From positions 992,001 through 1,056,000 of the forward strand of contig JAMXDE010000011.1 in assembly GCA_026770025.1 (NCBI GenBank): a DNA stretch of 64,000 bases, in the 5' to 3' direction. The translations under genes were made by a program, and so were the position numbers. Numbering within the stretch: the first letter of the stretch is position 1; the number at the start of each line of letters is the position of its first letter. This document shows positions 9,434 through 19,690 of the stretch, in pieces. This DNA is from Craspedostauros australis (taxonomy: Eukaryota; Bacillariophyta; Bacillariophyceae; Mastogloiales; Achnanthaceae). Below the pieces are notes generated by a model that made no database searches, had not been told where the DNA came from, and saw nothing but the letters and a program-made list of their open reading frames with translations.

Positions 9434-11412
9434 CTACTGCACGACGACGAGATCATCGATCTTCATGATCATGCAGACAGTTTCGGTGGCCAGCTGGATC
9501 GCGGAGGTGGAAACCAACAGAGGTTGCACGACGTTCAGCTCGTACATGTCCGAAACCTTGCCCTTCTTGACGTTGATGCCTGCACCGACGATGCCCTCCG
9601 CGTGCTGCTTTCTCAGCTCCGTCACGACCTCGATGGGCTTCATTCCAGCGTTCTCTGCCAGCGTGTACGATATCACCTCGAGCGCATCAGCGAAGGCCTG
9701 GAAGCAGTAGGCATCCATGCCGGTCAGTTCGCGGGCGTACTCTTGGAGCTTCAGAAATGTCTGCGTCTCTCCGGCACCGCCACCTGCGATGAGCGCACGC
9801 TTCTTCACCAACGACCGCACCACGCACTGGGCATCATGCAAACTGCGCTCGGCCTCACCCAACACAAACTCGTTGGAACCTCTCATCAGCACAGTCATGG
9901 TCTTGCCCGGATTTTTGACGCCGGTGAACTTGACGACCTTCGTCGATCCACCTTCCATGAGAACATCGGCAACTCGCTCTGCGGATCCCAGCTTGTCGGC
10001 GCTCATCTGATCAGGGTGCGCCACCGGAGTGCATCCGAGCGTGCGGCAGATGAAGTCCACCTCTGGTCGGTCGATGTCGGTGACGACGAGGATTCCCATC
10101 TTGGCAAGAAAGTGCAGGGAGAGCTCGTTGTACGCGTCTCTCAGAATCGATTTCTGGATGAGAAGCACGTTGCATCCTGACTTTTTGATGACTTTGCACT
10201 GCTGCAGGATGTATTTGCGTTCCTCGCGAAGGATTCTGTCCATGGCCGCGTAGTCCGACACCACGACGTTGTTGTCCATGTCGGTCTTGGGGGCGCTGAG
10301 GCAGTACTGAATCAAACCGATCTTCGCGTTGCTCATGCTGGATGGTCCACCCGCTGTCTTGGTGGATCCCTTCGTGAGCACCAGACCCTTCACCAGCTCG
10401 GTGTCATCGACGGTGCCTCCCACCTGCTGCACCAAACGAATGTCTCTCAAATCGACGGTCTTTGCCGTGTTGATGTCCGAGAGCACCCCCAGGACGGAAT
10501 CGACGGCGATGGGCGCAAGGATTTCAGAATTCTGGGCAACGACCTTGCTGGAAAGGCAGGTTTCGACTGCGCTGAGGAGTGCGTTGCGATCCGCCAGATC
10601 GACGGGTATGGCCATCTCCTCGAGGATCTCGCATGCCTTGTCGGCCGCCCGCATGAAGGAGCTGGCGATGGCAGTTGGGTGGATCCCCTTGGACAGCAAC
10701 GACGAGCATACATTCAACAGCGAACCAGCGAGCACCACGACCGTGGTCGTTCCATCACCTGCCTCGATGTCCTGCGATTTGGAGAGATCCACCAGCATCT
10801 TTGCGGCGGGGTGCATAACACTCATCTTGCTCAAGATGGTGGCTCCGTCATTGCTGATCAAAATCTCGCCATCCGCCAGTTGCATCAGCTTGTCCATTCC
10901 GCGTGGTCCCAACGACGTCCGCACAGCATTGGCAACAGCCTGGATATTGGAAGGGAATATTGAGTGCATGGTGTCATTGCGCAGCATGAATCAATGCATG
11001 ATACACAGCACGCAGACGAAGAAAAGGAATGATGTATGCAGTGATGTTTTTAGTTGCAGTTGCAGAGGTAGGAGTAACAGAGCAGCAGCATTGGTGAGAC
11101 AGAGGTGGCCACGGAACTGAAACGAAGGCGACAGCTACTGCATTTTGCAATACTCGTACATGACTGGAAAAGAGCATGAACAGCGTAGCCCACACTATCA
11201 CGCAAGCCTCCGTTCGTCCATGTGTTCATCCGTGAAAGCCAATGTCAAGATCCACGAGGAATGATACACACGGATGGTAGCCCCACCATGCTCTTTTCTT
11301 CTCTCCTCTCCTCTGCAGCACCTGAACTCACCTTTGCAGCCACAATGTTGGATGTTCTGACATCCTTTCCTTTGGATCTCTCCTGGAACGTCTCTCCTTT
11401 TCCGCCTGCCAT
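9434..11412 (-). CDS. CCT4: Chaperonin CCT subunit delta
   Basis: Exon 1 is 11412-11332 and exon 2 is 10939-9434, with a 392-nt intron (GTGAGT...CCAG, phase 0); 528 residues, the usual length for this family. Exon 1 encodes a 27-residue start ending [12 protein letters not shown], and exon 2 continues [17 protein letters not shown], a seamless join for CCT4. Without the first exon the protein would begin at an artefactual Met near 10987. Visible family motifs include [46 protein letters not shown], and GGGAGETQ of the ATPase. The protein is one of eight subunits of the cytosolic TRiC/CCT ring that folds actin, tubulin and other clients. The delta assignment rests on remembered subunit-specific segments. 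A (GA)n tract lies 37 bp past the stop on the sense strand. Confidence 0.95.
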
Positions 11413-12158
11413 CTTTCTTCTTGTCTCTCTTTCAATTGGCACTGCTTGTTTATTCGTTGTTGTCTGTCGTCTGTTGTTTGCAGAGTAGTTGCACTCCTCG
11501 TCGTTCTCACCACTGCTTCTGGTCCGGCTTGTGTTTGTTGTTGTTTGTCACAGGCAAAGTATGAGGAGAGTCCAACCGTGTGCATTGCTCCCCCTTGCTG
11601 GCTTCCCAAACTCAATTTCACACGAGAGCAACAAACCAAGCAAATCGCAATGGCGAGCGGCTGATGGACGGCCGAAAAATGATGATCCGAAATGAAGGAG
11701 AAGCGGTCGGATCAGTCAAGGGACAATCTAGTTAGTCGATGTAGTCAACATTCCATACTGCCCAATGCCTATCCACAGGCATAGACGCAGAGTACAACTC
11801 TTCGGATGTTCTGTTGCTCGTCATAGAGATTGCGCTGGGAACTCCGATGATGGCAGTGTAGAGTAGTTGTGGATGGTGACATGAACCTACAAACAGAATT
11901 TGCCTAGAGTACTCGTATTATGTTGTGTCATTGGTGATCTGCGACGCAACACTCCCAGCGATCGTCGTCACAGTGTGGACAGTTCCCCGCATTGATTGCC
12001 GGTTTCGTTCCTACTTCTCTCTCTCTCTCTCCTGCAATGAATTGAACATCCTTTACATGAAGCATGCATGGTACGGGATGAACCCGTATCATATGTATCA
12101 TAGAGTATGGATGTGTGTGTGCGTGTGTATGGTATGGTATGGATAACATGTGGCTGAA
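11413..12158. other. Intergenic region with TG and GA simple repeats
   Basis: The CCT4-proximal part (to about 11480) is CAA/CAGACAA-rich on the sense (minus) strand and is probably its 5' leader. Near the other end is a (TC)n tract at 12016-12031, and a TG-rich run with three TATGG units around 12110-12146. The octamer TACTCGTA occurs at 11910-11917. No coding potential was recognised. Confidence 0.4.
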
Positions 12159-14051
12159 TCACAGTTCTTCATCGGTCGGCAAGGGCTTGTTCCGAATGAT
12201 GCGCCGGATGCGCGACCCCACGCCGCGGATGCGCTTGCCTGCCAAACGGACCGTCAATCGTGCGAGCTGACGGTAGCTGCCCTCGTACTTCTCGATCACA
12301 GCAGTCTTCTGTTGAATTACGGCCGTCTTCTCTTGGATCACGATATCCTTGGCATCGATGGTGGATTGCAAGGTGGAGATTTCGGAACGCAGACTGACGT
12401 TCATGCTGTCCAATTCCGCGACCTTTTGGGACAGATCCTCGTTTTGGGCCGTCGACGCGGACACTTGCATCTCCAGCGATATCACGCGCTGGTTGAAGTC
12501 GCTCAGTTTGGATTCGTACTTCGCGTTGAGGTGACGCTCGCGCTCTCGTGCATCGCGTTTGGCGCCTTGCCACAGTTCTGTCATTTCGGTGCGGATCTTC
12601 TCGAATCGTCTGCCCATCTGACGTGCCTTCCTCTGGCGGCTGTCGACCAACTTGACGATTTCATCTTCGTAGTCGATGCGTTGCTGGTTGGATTGCTCCC
12701 GTTCGGCCGCCAGGGTGGTCTGGATCTGCGCCAGGGCCTCGCTTTCGCTGTCCAGCGACTTCTGGAGGGTTTCACGTTCCGTGGCGGATCGCTCCTTCTC
12801 CCGCACCATCTCCGCTTGGAGGCTGACGAGATCGGCCTGCTCCTTCTCGATGAGTTCCTCCAATTCGGTCTTCATGCCGGCGTACTTGGCTTGCTCCGCA
12901 CGCAGCGTGGCCTTGGTCTGGCTCACTTCGTCCTTCTGCTCCTGAATCTCCTTCTTGAGGTCGGCGGCCGTCTGCGATGACTTCTTCTTCTCTTCCTTCA
13001 AAGCGTCGTTGCGTTCCTCGATGGTGCGTTCCTTCTCTTCGATGGTCGTGCGCAAGGTTTGCTCCCGCGCCAGGATCTGCCGCTCGGCCTCCGCCCATTC
13101 CTGCTTCGCAGCGGCGAGCTTCTTCTCCTCCTGCTGGACGCGCGCCACGAGCTCCTTTCTCGTCGTCTCGAACCCCTTCTCGTTATCCCCTATCTGCGAC
13201 TCCAACTTCTTGAGTTTTTTGCGCTCTTCCTCGATCTTGTTCTCGAGCTGTTTCTTCGACTTTTCGAACTCCATCTGATCGAATTCCAACCGATCCGTGG
13301 TCTCGTCCAGGGTCTTCTTCAACTCCGACACGGACCCCGTCTCCTGCTGCATCTTGGCCTTGGCGGATTCCAGCTGCTGCGTGAGGTTCTCGATCTCCGC
13401 TTCGAGCTTCTTCTCGCGTTGCTTGTAGTCCTCCTCATTCTGCGCGCGGCGCTTGGTTTCTTCATCGCGCTGCGTCAACATGTCGGTGAATTCGGCGATG
13501 GTGTTGACGAGGCTGGACTTCTCCGACCGCCACGTGTCCACCGTCTCCTCGTATTCCATCTGCTTCATCTCAAGCTTCTTCCGAATCATCTCGATCTCCT
13601 TTTCGTATAGGAAGATGGTCTGTTCACGTTGCGCCAGGGCGTCTTCCAACTCGCGCGGGATGTAAGGTTCGTAGTCGGGCGGTGTGGCAGGTGCTGATGG
13701 CTCGATGGTGGCAGTAGCCGCAGCACCATTTGGAGCGCCGTTGGATGCACCATTGATCGCGCCGTTCACAGCGCCATTTGTAGTTGCTCCGTTGGTAACT
13801 CCTGTCTCCGTCGCTGTGCCATCGAATTCATCCGACATGCGCAGCAGGCTGTGATGCGGCGACGACGTTCCCCAGATGACGTTCTGCGACGGTGTCGCAA
13901 AGGAGGGCGCTGCTGTGGCACCTGGAGATAGATCGGCCATCGGCAGCCGCACGGAAGCGTACTGCGCAAGGAAGGCATCGGTCGAAGACGGCGTCATGAG
14001 CATGACGGTCGCCGTCGATGCGAGCACCGTTCTGCGGCGTATGATCCTCAT
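12159..14051 (-). CDS. Plastid-targeted long coiled-coil protein, function unknown
   Basis: 630 residues from the ATG at 14051; the frame continues upstream to 14150, but the residues there look like leader. The N-terminus is a signal peptide (basic MRIIRRR, hydrophobic core) with a predicted cleavage STDA/F followed by an Arg/Ser/Ala-rich segment, the bipartite plastid presequence pattern of diatoms. Around residues 95-115 come short tandem NGA-x units (NGAT, NGAV, NGAI, NGAS, NGAP). From about residue 140 to 600 the chain is almost uninterrupted charged heptad-type coiled coil. The C-terminal 30 residues are strongly basic (RIRGVGSRIRRIIRNK) and end in an acidic TDEEL. There is no membrane segment after the presequence. 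It could be a plastid structural, division or membrane-tethering protein; I do not recognise the family. Confidence 0.82.
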   Translation of the reverse strand: MRIIRRRTVLASTATVMLMTPSSTDAFLAQYASVRLPMADLSPGATAAPSFATPSQNVIWGTSSPHHSLLRMSDEFDGTATETGVTNGATTNGAVNGAINGASNGAPNGAAATATIEPSAPATPPDYEPYIPRELEDALAQREQTIFLYEKEIEMIRKKLEMKQMEYEETVDTWRSEKSSLVNTIAEFTDMLTQRDEETKRRAQNEEDYKQREKKLEAEIENLTQQLESAKAKMQQETGSVSELKKTLDETTDRLEFDQMEFEKSKKQLENKIEEERKKLKKLESQIGDNEKGFETTRKELVARVQQEEKKLAAAKQEWAEAERQILAREQTLRTTIEEKERTIEERNDALKEEKKKSSQTAADLKKEIQEQKDEVSQTKATLRAEQAKYAGMKTELEELIEKEQADLVSLQAEMVREKERSATERETLQKSLDSESEALAQIQTTLAAEREQSNQQRIDYEDEIVKLVDSRQRKARQMGRRFEKIRTEMTELWQGAKRDARERERHLNAKYESKLSDFNQRVISLEMQVSASTAQNEDLSQKVAELDSMNVSLRSEISTLQSTIDAKDIVIQEKTAVIQQKTAVIEKYEGSYRQLARLTVRLAGKRIRGVGSRIRRIIRNKPLPTDEEL

Positions 14052-15150
14052 CTTGTGCTGCTTTGTGTTGTGTCTGTTCTTGCTCTTGTTGCTCCAGAGA
14101 GAGTTGGTGAGATTAGTGTGTATAGTTGTGTTTGTGTTTGTCAAGATCACCGTGTGTGCTTGTGCAGAGTGATGTATCTTGATCTGTTGACTCTGATTGT
14201 CAAGAGGCAGTAGCGATAGTCAGGCTGCTGTTGCTGCTGCTGTCGTCGTTGCGTTGTGCGTGCGGTGATGACGTCGAGGTTGGTGCCACAAATGTCTCTT
14301 CGGTGTTCTCGAAATGAGACCAGTGAGAACAAGATGATCCTTCTGTGGCTGTCGCTGTCGCTGAAGACGGCACGATCACTGCAATCGCACGTGACAACAA
14401 AAAGAGTTTCTTGGTGGGGGCTTCTGATGCTGAGACACGATGGAGCACGAATGATGGCTTGTACACAGAGGACTCTGCTCGCAACTGTCGCTTCTGGAGA
14501 GTTGTTGCCTCAATGCGTTTAACCTTGTGACCGATGTTCCAACAGATGGGCTCAAGGTGGAAGATGAGGATGCTCTCTTTCGGGTCTGTCGTTTGTCTCG
14601 TTCGTTCGTTCTGTGGGTTTGATCGTCCGAAGATCTCTCTTTTGTTGGGTGTGTGGACACAAGAAGATGGAGCTGGTGTGTCATCTCGAACTGATGCGAG
14701 TTGAAGTTCTTTGATGAGCTGAAAGACGCAGGCGACAAGTCGGAACAAACGAAACGGTCAGAACTCCAAACGGTCTTCTGTGGCAGCGAGAATGCCACAC
14801 AGCCCTCATTCGGTTGTTGAACATGATGTCAGCAGCGACACACCAGATCCTCAATCGTGTTCTCAAGCGTACGAAGGCCAGTCGAAACACAAGCAAAAAA
14901 CTAAAGAGGACCATGCTACGTCCGTATCTCGAACTCGAGAGAGATCGTATCCTAACTCTGCTACTACTCTATAAGCGCGTCACAGCCTATAGTACCCTCA
15001 TTGCAGAAGAATAGTTTGAATGTGATGCAACATGCGTTCTAATACAATCATCTCGTATCGTATCGTAGCATACCCTACGTACTCGCATGCATCTGCATCA
15101 AACATATTATACTAAGAGTAGTATGTCGCTTGACACTGCGGTACCTTGCT
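14052..15150. other. Intergenic region, no convincing gene
   Basis: The part next to 14051 (to about 14110) is CAA/ACA-rich on the minus strand and is probably the 5' leader of the coiled-coil gene. The rest contains only short overlapping frames on both strands without domain matches. The right end is the 3' flank of cyclin H. Nothing else was recognised. Confidence 0.35.
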
Positions 15151-16299
15151 CTACGACTTCTTCTGCCGCTTGCTGTCATTGCCATCATCTGCTGCCTTTC
15201 GTTTCTTCTTCTTCTTTTCTTTATCTTTGTCCGACGAGACTCCCCACACGCGTACCTTCTTCAGCTTCTTGTGTATCGACTTCAGCTGCTTCATATCCAT
15301 GTGGTGGTTGGCGCAACCGTGCTTGCCTTCCGGAAGGCCCTTCAGCATATCCGACAGCGACTGCAACCGGCTCTGCAGCTTCTCCAAGTCCGACTTCTCA
15401 AATCGCTGCATCAGGTACCCCAGCAGATCGATCTGCGGGACGTCCTCCTTCGAGGCCTGCTTCTCGTTGGCCACCATCAATGCGGACATCCCAATCTGCG
15501 CCGGTGCATACATCAAGGGCAGATCGCTCACAATCACGTCGTTGACGATCTGCTGCGCAGCGTCGTGCATCGGCTTCAGATCCTGCCCCACGATGGTGCG
15601 CTCCTTGCCGTTGGGGAAGCTCACCAGCATCTTGCCCTTCTCGGACTTCAGGTACGTCCTCAGATCCTCCGTCAGCGACAGCACCGCCTTGTACGGATGG
15701 AAGCAGAGCAGATCGAAGTTGATGCCGGACAGCACGTGAATCTCGGCTGGAATGATCTCGGACGACAGCACCGGCGCGTTCATCAAATTCGTACCCTCCT
15801 CCAGGTACCGCACGTCGGTCGTGGCGTCCTCCACCTTGGTGGCGAGAAACGCGGCGGCCACCATGATCGTCTTCGGATCGAACACCATCACGGAGTTGGA
15901 AAGGTAGAACCTCCGCAGGATGAGCGCTGCCGTCGCCGTCACCTTGGACTCGCGCCGCAGCCGCGGCACCTGCGCGAAGGGTCCCACCAGACTCGGCAAC
16001 TTCGAAACGTAGAAGCTGACGAGCAGGGACTCTTCATCCGGCGTCAGGTACGGATGTCCTTTCGCATTCTCCAGCGCGCCTTCATCTTCCTTGGCGAACT
16101 CTGCCTTGCGCGCATGATACTCGCACGCGAACTTGACGGCCGAGACGACCACGGCGCCCTTGTCGTCTGCTTGCTTTGATTCCGCCTGCGCTCGTAACCA
16201 TTTGCGCGCCACTCGATTCGCCCGCGCCCTGCACAGCTGCAGGTCATCAAAGTCGAACAGCCATTGGCGTATCTGGGTGGAGTCCGATGGTTCGCACAT
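15151..16299 (-). CDS. CCNH: Cyclin H, CDK-activating kinase / TFIIH subunit
   Basis: 382 residues, single exon. The start resembles cyclin H closely: residues 8-34 (TQIRQWLFDF... CRARANRVARKW) match the N-terminal helix that precedes the cyclin folds. The first cyclin box includes LTPDEESLLVSFY, RRFYLSNSVM and KTIMVAAAFLATKVED; the segment EIHVLSGINFDLLCFHPYKAV leads into the second box. The C-terminus is a Lys-rich tail (KDKEKKKKKRK, KRQKK) that looks like a nuclear localisation signal. Cyclin H pairs with CDK7 and MAT1 to activate cell-cycle CDKs and, within TFIIH, to phosphorylate the RNA polymerase II tail. Cyclin C is the main alternative, but the N-terminal helix and the segment spacing favour H. 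Confidence 0.88.
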   Translation of the reverse strand: MCEPSDSTQIRQWLFDFDDLQLCRARANRVARKWLRAQAESKQADDKGAVVVSAVKFACEYHARKAEFAKEDEGALENAKGHPYLTPDEESLLVSFYVSKLPSLVGPFAQVPRLRRESKVTATAALILRRFYLSNSVMVFDPKTIMVAAAFLATKVEDATTDVRYLEEGTNLMNAPVLSSEIIPAEIHVLSGINFDLLCFHPYKAVLSLTEDLRTYLKSEKGKMLVSFPNGKERTIVGQDLKPMHDAAQQIVNDVIVSDLPLMYAPAQIGMSALMVANEKQASKEDVPQIDLLGYLMQRFEKSDLEKLQSRLQSLSDMLKGLPEGKHGCANHHMDMKQLKSIHKKLKKVRVWGVSSDKDKEKKKKKRKAADDGNDSKRQKKS

Positions 16300-16939
16300 G
16301 ATGAATGGATCCTGATGACTTTTCCGACAGTGGTGGTGCTGGTGCTGGTGCTGGTGCTGGTGGTGATGAGAATGGCATGGCTGAAGACGTCACGTGGTTG
16401 GAGGTCGGAGGGTGACGATTCCTTGCGTTTCTTCCCTCTGGTGTTGTTGTTCTTTGTGTGGTGTGGTGTGCCTGTGTCTGTGTGGAGAGACCAAAATCCA
16501 TTTTCGCGCGCAAAAGTGGTGCAAAATGGTCAAATTGGTCAAATGGACTGCTCCAGTACGAGTAGATCATGTGCGATTGTTCAATCGGTTCTCGTTGAGT
16601 CCCACGATCGCTCTTTCTCCCAACAAGTGTCAAAAACTCAACCGACGCGAACGTTGTCGTGCGAGATCGTTTCGTTTGCCTTCTTCTGTCCGGAAACTGC
16701 CTCCAACACCAAGTTCTGTCTCTCTTTTGGTCTTTCTCTTGATCTTGTCCTGTTGCCCTCCTTCCGCCATTGCGATCATTTGCGGATCCTTGGGTGCTTG
16801 ACAGATTAGGTGCACTCCAGCCGCCACACAGACTACCAACACCGATCAAGTGGCAATAGTAGTTGAAGCAGTGGCAGTAGCAGCAGCAACAGCAGTAGGA
16901 GGAGAAATAGCAACAACTTATCGCCAGACGACCGTGAAG
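16300..16939. other. Divergent intergenic region with GGTGCT repeat
   Basis: Shared upstream region of cyclin H (-) and the PrsW-type gene (+). It has a GGTGCT-type hexamer repeat at about 16330-16364 and the octamer TACGAGTA at 16557-16564. The last 90 bases before the PrsW ATG are an open, CAG/GCA-rich leader in frame with the gene but without an ATG. Confidence 0.4.
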
Positions 16940-19468
16940 ATGGAAGCGCAATCACCATTGCACGCAAGCGAAGACAGTGGAGAACATCCAACGGATGATA
17001 ACGTGGGCGCACATACTACGGCTACCAGCACAGATAGATCCACTCTCGACCATGTTCCCACCGCTTCTGCCACTGCTACTGGTATTGCTCGTGGTGGGGT
17101 GGGTGCCGCCACCACGACCAACACCAGCAGAGAAGCAGGAGAAGATGGCCTTGCTGCAGCCCAGGATGTTGATGCAGGTCTCAACTACCAGTCCATGTCC
17201 ACAACAGGCAATGTTCAGCAGTCTGCTGCTGCTGCTGCTGGTGGCATCCCTGGCGCAGGCTACTTGGAAGGCCACGACTTCGCTGCTTCTGCTCAACGCA
17301 ACAGTAACAACAACAACAACAGCAGCAAGTACCGAGGATTCTCGACACCCATTTCGGGCATGTTCCAGGATCCTGCATCCGAACGCGTGGATTGCTGCGC
17401 CATGGCCTGTTGCGGGGTGCTCCAGAGCGACAGGGACCGGTACCTCGTCACGGGGGTGGAACCGCCATCATGCGCACGTCGCTTCTGGTTACACACCATC
17501 TTACCCCTGTGCGTGTTCCTCGCCGCAGGCTTTTGCGCCTTCCGCATCCGCGATCCGCTTCTCAATCAGATGATCAGCACGACGTTGGTATTCACCTTGA
17601 TCGGGGTCTTCGTCATCCAATGCTTCAAGGGATCGTGGAAGCGTCAGGGCGTGCGAAGGGATCTGCTGTGGATGAAGCATCATCTCATCACCACGGGGTA
17701 CTTGGAGCAGCGCATGGATGAGGACTCTTTCGACATCGACGAGCCGAACGAGCACCAACCGTCATACCTCATGGGTCAAACGAAGAGGGATATACGCACG
17801 TCGCACTCCCTCTGTTCGTGCTACGTCACAGACATCGCGCGCCTCGATGATGCGCAGATCGTCAGCGAGACCAACCACGCGAGAAACAACATCTGCTCCT
17901 TCCTCTTCCGTTGTTGGTCTGGCATGTGCTGCTCTGCAATGTGCGGCATGAACCTCCAAATCTGCGGCATCTGCGCGCTTGCCCAAGAAGGGCGGGAGCT
18001 CGAACGCACCATCTCTCCAGCGCAGCGACGCATCGACTACATCACGATGCAGCCCTTCATGGAGTACTACCCCAGCATCTTCAAGGCCCGACATGGCGAG
18101 GGTCAAGTGCAGCTGGGCGTGCAGATCGCAGTCAACCGGATGATCAAATCCATCTCCGCACGATTTACAACGCAGCAATCAGAAGCTGGGTCGCAGTCGG
18201 CGACAGCGGGTGATATCGACGGGCAAGAACCGGTGTCGATGTTGGATGGCATCTCCTCCCTTTCCAAAGGCATGTTCACATCGACAGCTTGCTTCCTCGT
18301 TGTCGCCCTCGCGTGGAGCACGGTGTCCTCCAGATTCGGTCACTACTTCGGAATCTCCAACTTCATCGTGCTCGTCGCAACGTTAGCACAATCGCTGATC
18401 ATCTTGACCATCGTGTACTGGAGGCACACCAAGGACATCTCAGTCGATGCCATCGTCAAGTTCTTCTTCTGCGGCTTCTTCCTTTCCACGACCCTGGCAG
18501 TATTCTTCGAGATCTTGTTTGGTCTGTCCATCAGGCTCTTCATGACCATCCTCATGGCGATATCGGGCATCGACGAGGAAGCCGAGAACGGATTTCAGGA
18601 CGTTCTGGACACTGCTCCCACATTTGGAACCTTGGGCCCGTTCGGTGCGCAATGGGACCAGCGCACGGCGCAGAGCTACAGAGATTTCCTGGGCGTCTTC
18701 GGCACCGATCATCCAATCTTTTATACGATCTACCTTATGGTCGTCTCCTATCTGCTCGCTGCCACGGTGGAGGAGCTGTGCAAGTACTTTGGATTCCGAA
18801 TGGCGAGCGACCATCCCGACTTCATGTCCGCGAGAGATCTCGAGGAATCCATCGATGTTTACAACGAAATGCACAGCAACGCCGATGAGGAAGACGTGCA
18901 GCACCTCACCTCCGGCATCACCCGACAACGCATCACGCTGCCATGCGCACAGCAGGAACGCAGCATGGAATCGCGCGGTGCAGCAATCACCGTTGCCATG
19001 GTGACGGTCAGCATTGGCTTTGCCTGCTGCGAGAATCTGGTCTACATCTTCCTGTACAGCGACAGGTCGCTCGCTGGCGAAATCATCGTTCTCATCGCAC
19101 GTTCCCTGTTCCCCATCCACCCCATCGCCGCCGCCATCCAAAGCATCGGTGTTTGCGGACGTGATTTGGAGAAGGATCCCAAGATGACACTGAACCGCAT
19201 CGTCGTCTTCTCCGTCCTGTTCCATGGGAGCTACGACTTCTTCATAATGTGGATCGACTTCATCGTCTCGTTGGATGGCAACTACGTCATCGCCGATGAT
19301 GATTCCGTGATGGCATCGGATGCCTCGGCGGAGCTCTACTCGATTCTGGTGTCCTTCGCGATCCTCATTGCTGGTGTTGGGTACTACGTCAGCGAGAGCG
19401 GAAAGCAACGCGAGAGGTTACGTGCCATGGACCGCGACTCCACAGTGAACCGTTCGCGGCTGATTTGA
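16940..19468 (+). CDS. PrsW-family multispanning membrane protease-like protein with PLAC8-like Cys block
   Basis: 842 residues, single exon. I start at the ATG at 16940 (A at -3, G at +4); the frame upstream has no ATG. The N-terminal ~130 residues are low-complexity. A Cys-rich segment (CCAMACCG) precedes two membrane spans, and a second Cys block ends CGICALAQEGREL (C342 onward), resembling the end of PLAC8 domains. The C-terminal half has about seven hydrophobic spans and the three PrsW signatures: EELCK (E611-K615), FACCEN (F694-N699) and HGSYD (H762-D766). PrsW proteins are intramembrane proteases best known from bacteria, where they trigger sigma-factor release. Here the motifs are all kept, but a ~65-residue acidic insert separates the first two. 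The eukaryotic substrate and membrane are unknown. Confidence 0.82.
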   Translation: MEAQSPLHASEDSGEHPTDDNVGAHTTATSTDRSTLDHVPTASATATGIARGGVGAATTTNTSREAGEDGLAAAQDVDAGLNYQSMSTTGNVQQSAAAAAGGIPGAGYLEGHDFAASAQRNSNNNNNSSKYRGFSTPISGMFQDPASERVDCCAMACCGVLQSDRDRYLVTGVEPPSCARRFWLHTILPLCVFLAAGFCAFRIRDPLLNQMISTTLVFTLIGVFVIQCFKGSWKRQGVRRDLLWMKHHLITTGYLEQRMDEDSFDIDEPNEHQPSYLMGQTKRDIRTSHSLCSCYVTDIARLDDAQIVSETNHARNNICSFLFRCWSGMCCSAMCGMNLQICGICALAQEGRELERTISPAQRRIDYITMQPFMEYYPSIFKARHGEGQVQLGVQIAVNRMIKSISARFTTQQSEAGSQSATAGDIDGQEPVSMLDGISSLSKGMFTSTACFLVVALAWSTVSSRFGHYFGISNFIVLVATLAQSLIILTIVYWRHTKDISVDAIVKFFFCGFFLSTTLAVFFEILFGLSIRLFMTILMAISGIDEEAENGFQDVLDTAPTFGTLGPFGAQWDQRTAQSYRDFLGVFGTDHPIFYTIYLMVVSYLLAATVEELCKYFGFRMASDHPDFMSARDLEESIDVYNEMHSNADEEDVQHLTSGITRQRITLPCAQQERSMESRGAAITVAMVTVSIGFACCENLVYIFLYSDRSLAGEIIVLIARSLFPIHPIAAAIQSIGVCGRDLEKDPKMTLNRIVVFSVLFHGSYDFFIMWIDFIVSLDGNYVIADDDSVMASDASAELYSILVSFAILIAGVGYYVSESGKQRERLRAMDRDSTVNRSRLI

Positions 19469-19690
19469 GACGTCCAATTCCTGTGTTATCATCAACTGCG
19501 AAGCAACAGCACAAATTCCCCTCGAGCGCACCCAAGAGTAAATAGAAAATGCAAAAATGAAATGAACTACTCCACGTACTCTGCTTACTTGTACATGCGG
19601 GTATCATACTCTACTCTATCCCTCCACAGGCATACTATACGTACTCGTGGGTACGCACTACATTGTGCGAGGACTCTCAAAAACCGGATT

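Noticed and set aside
9371-10180. 269-codon plus-strand frame
   Set aside because: Antisense to CCT4, no domain.
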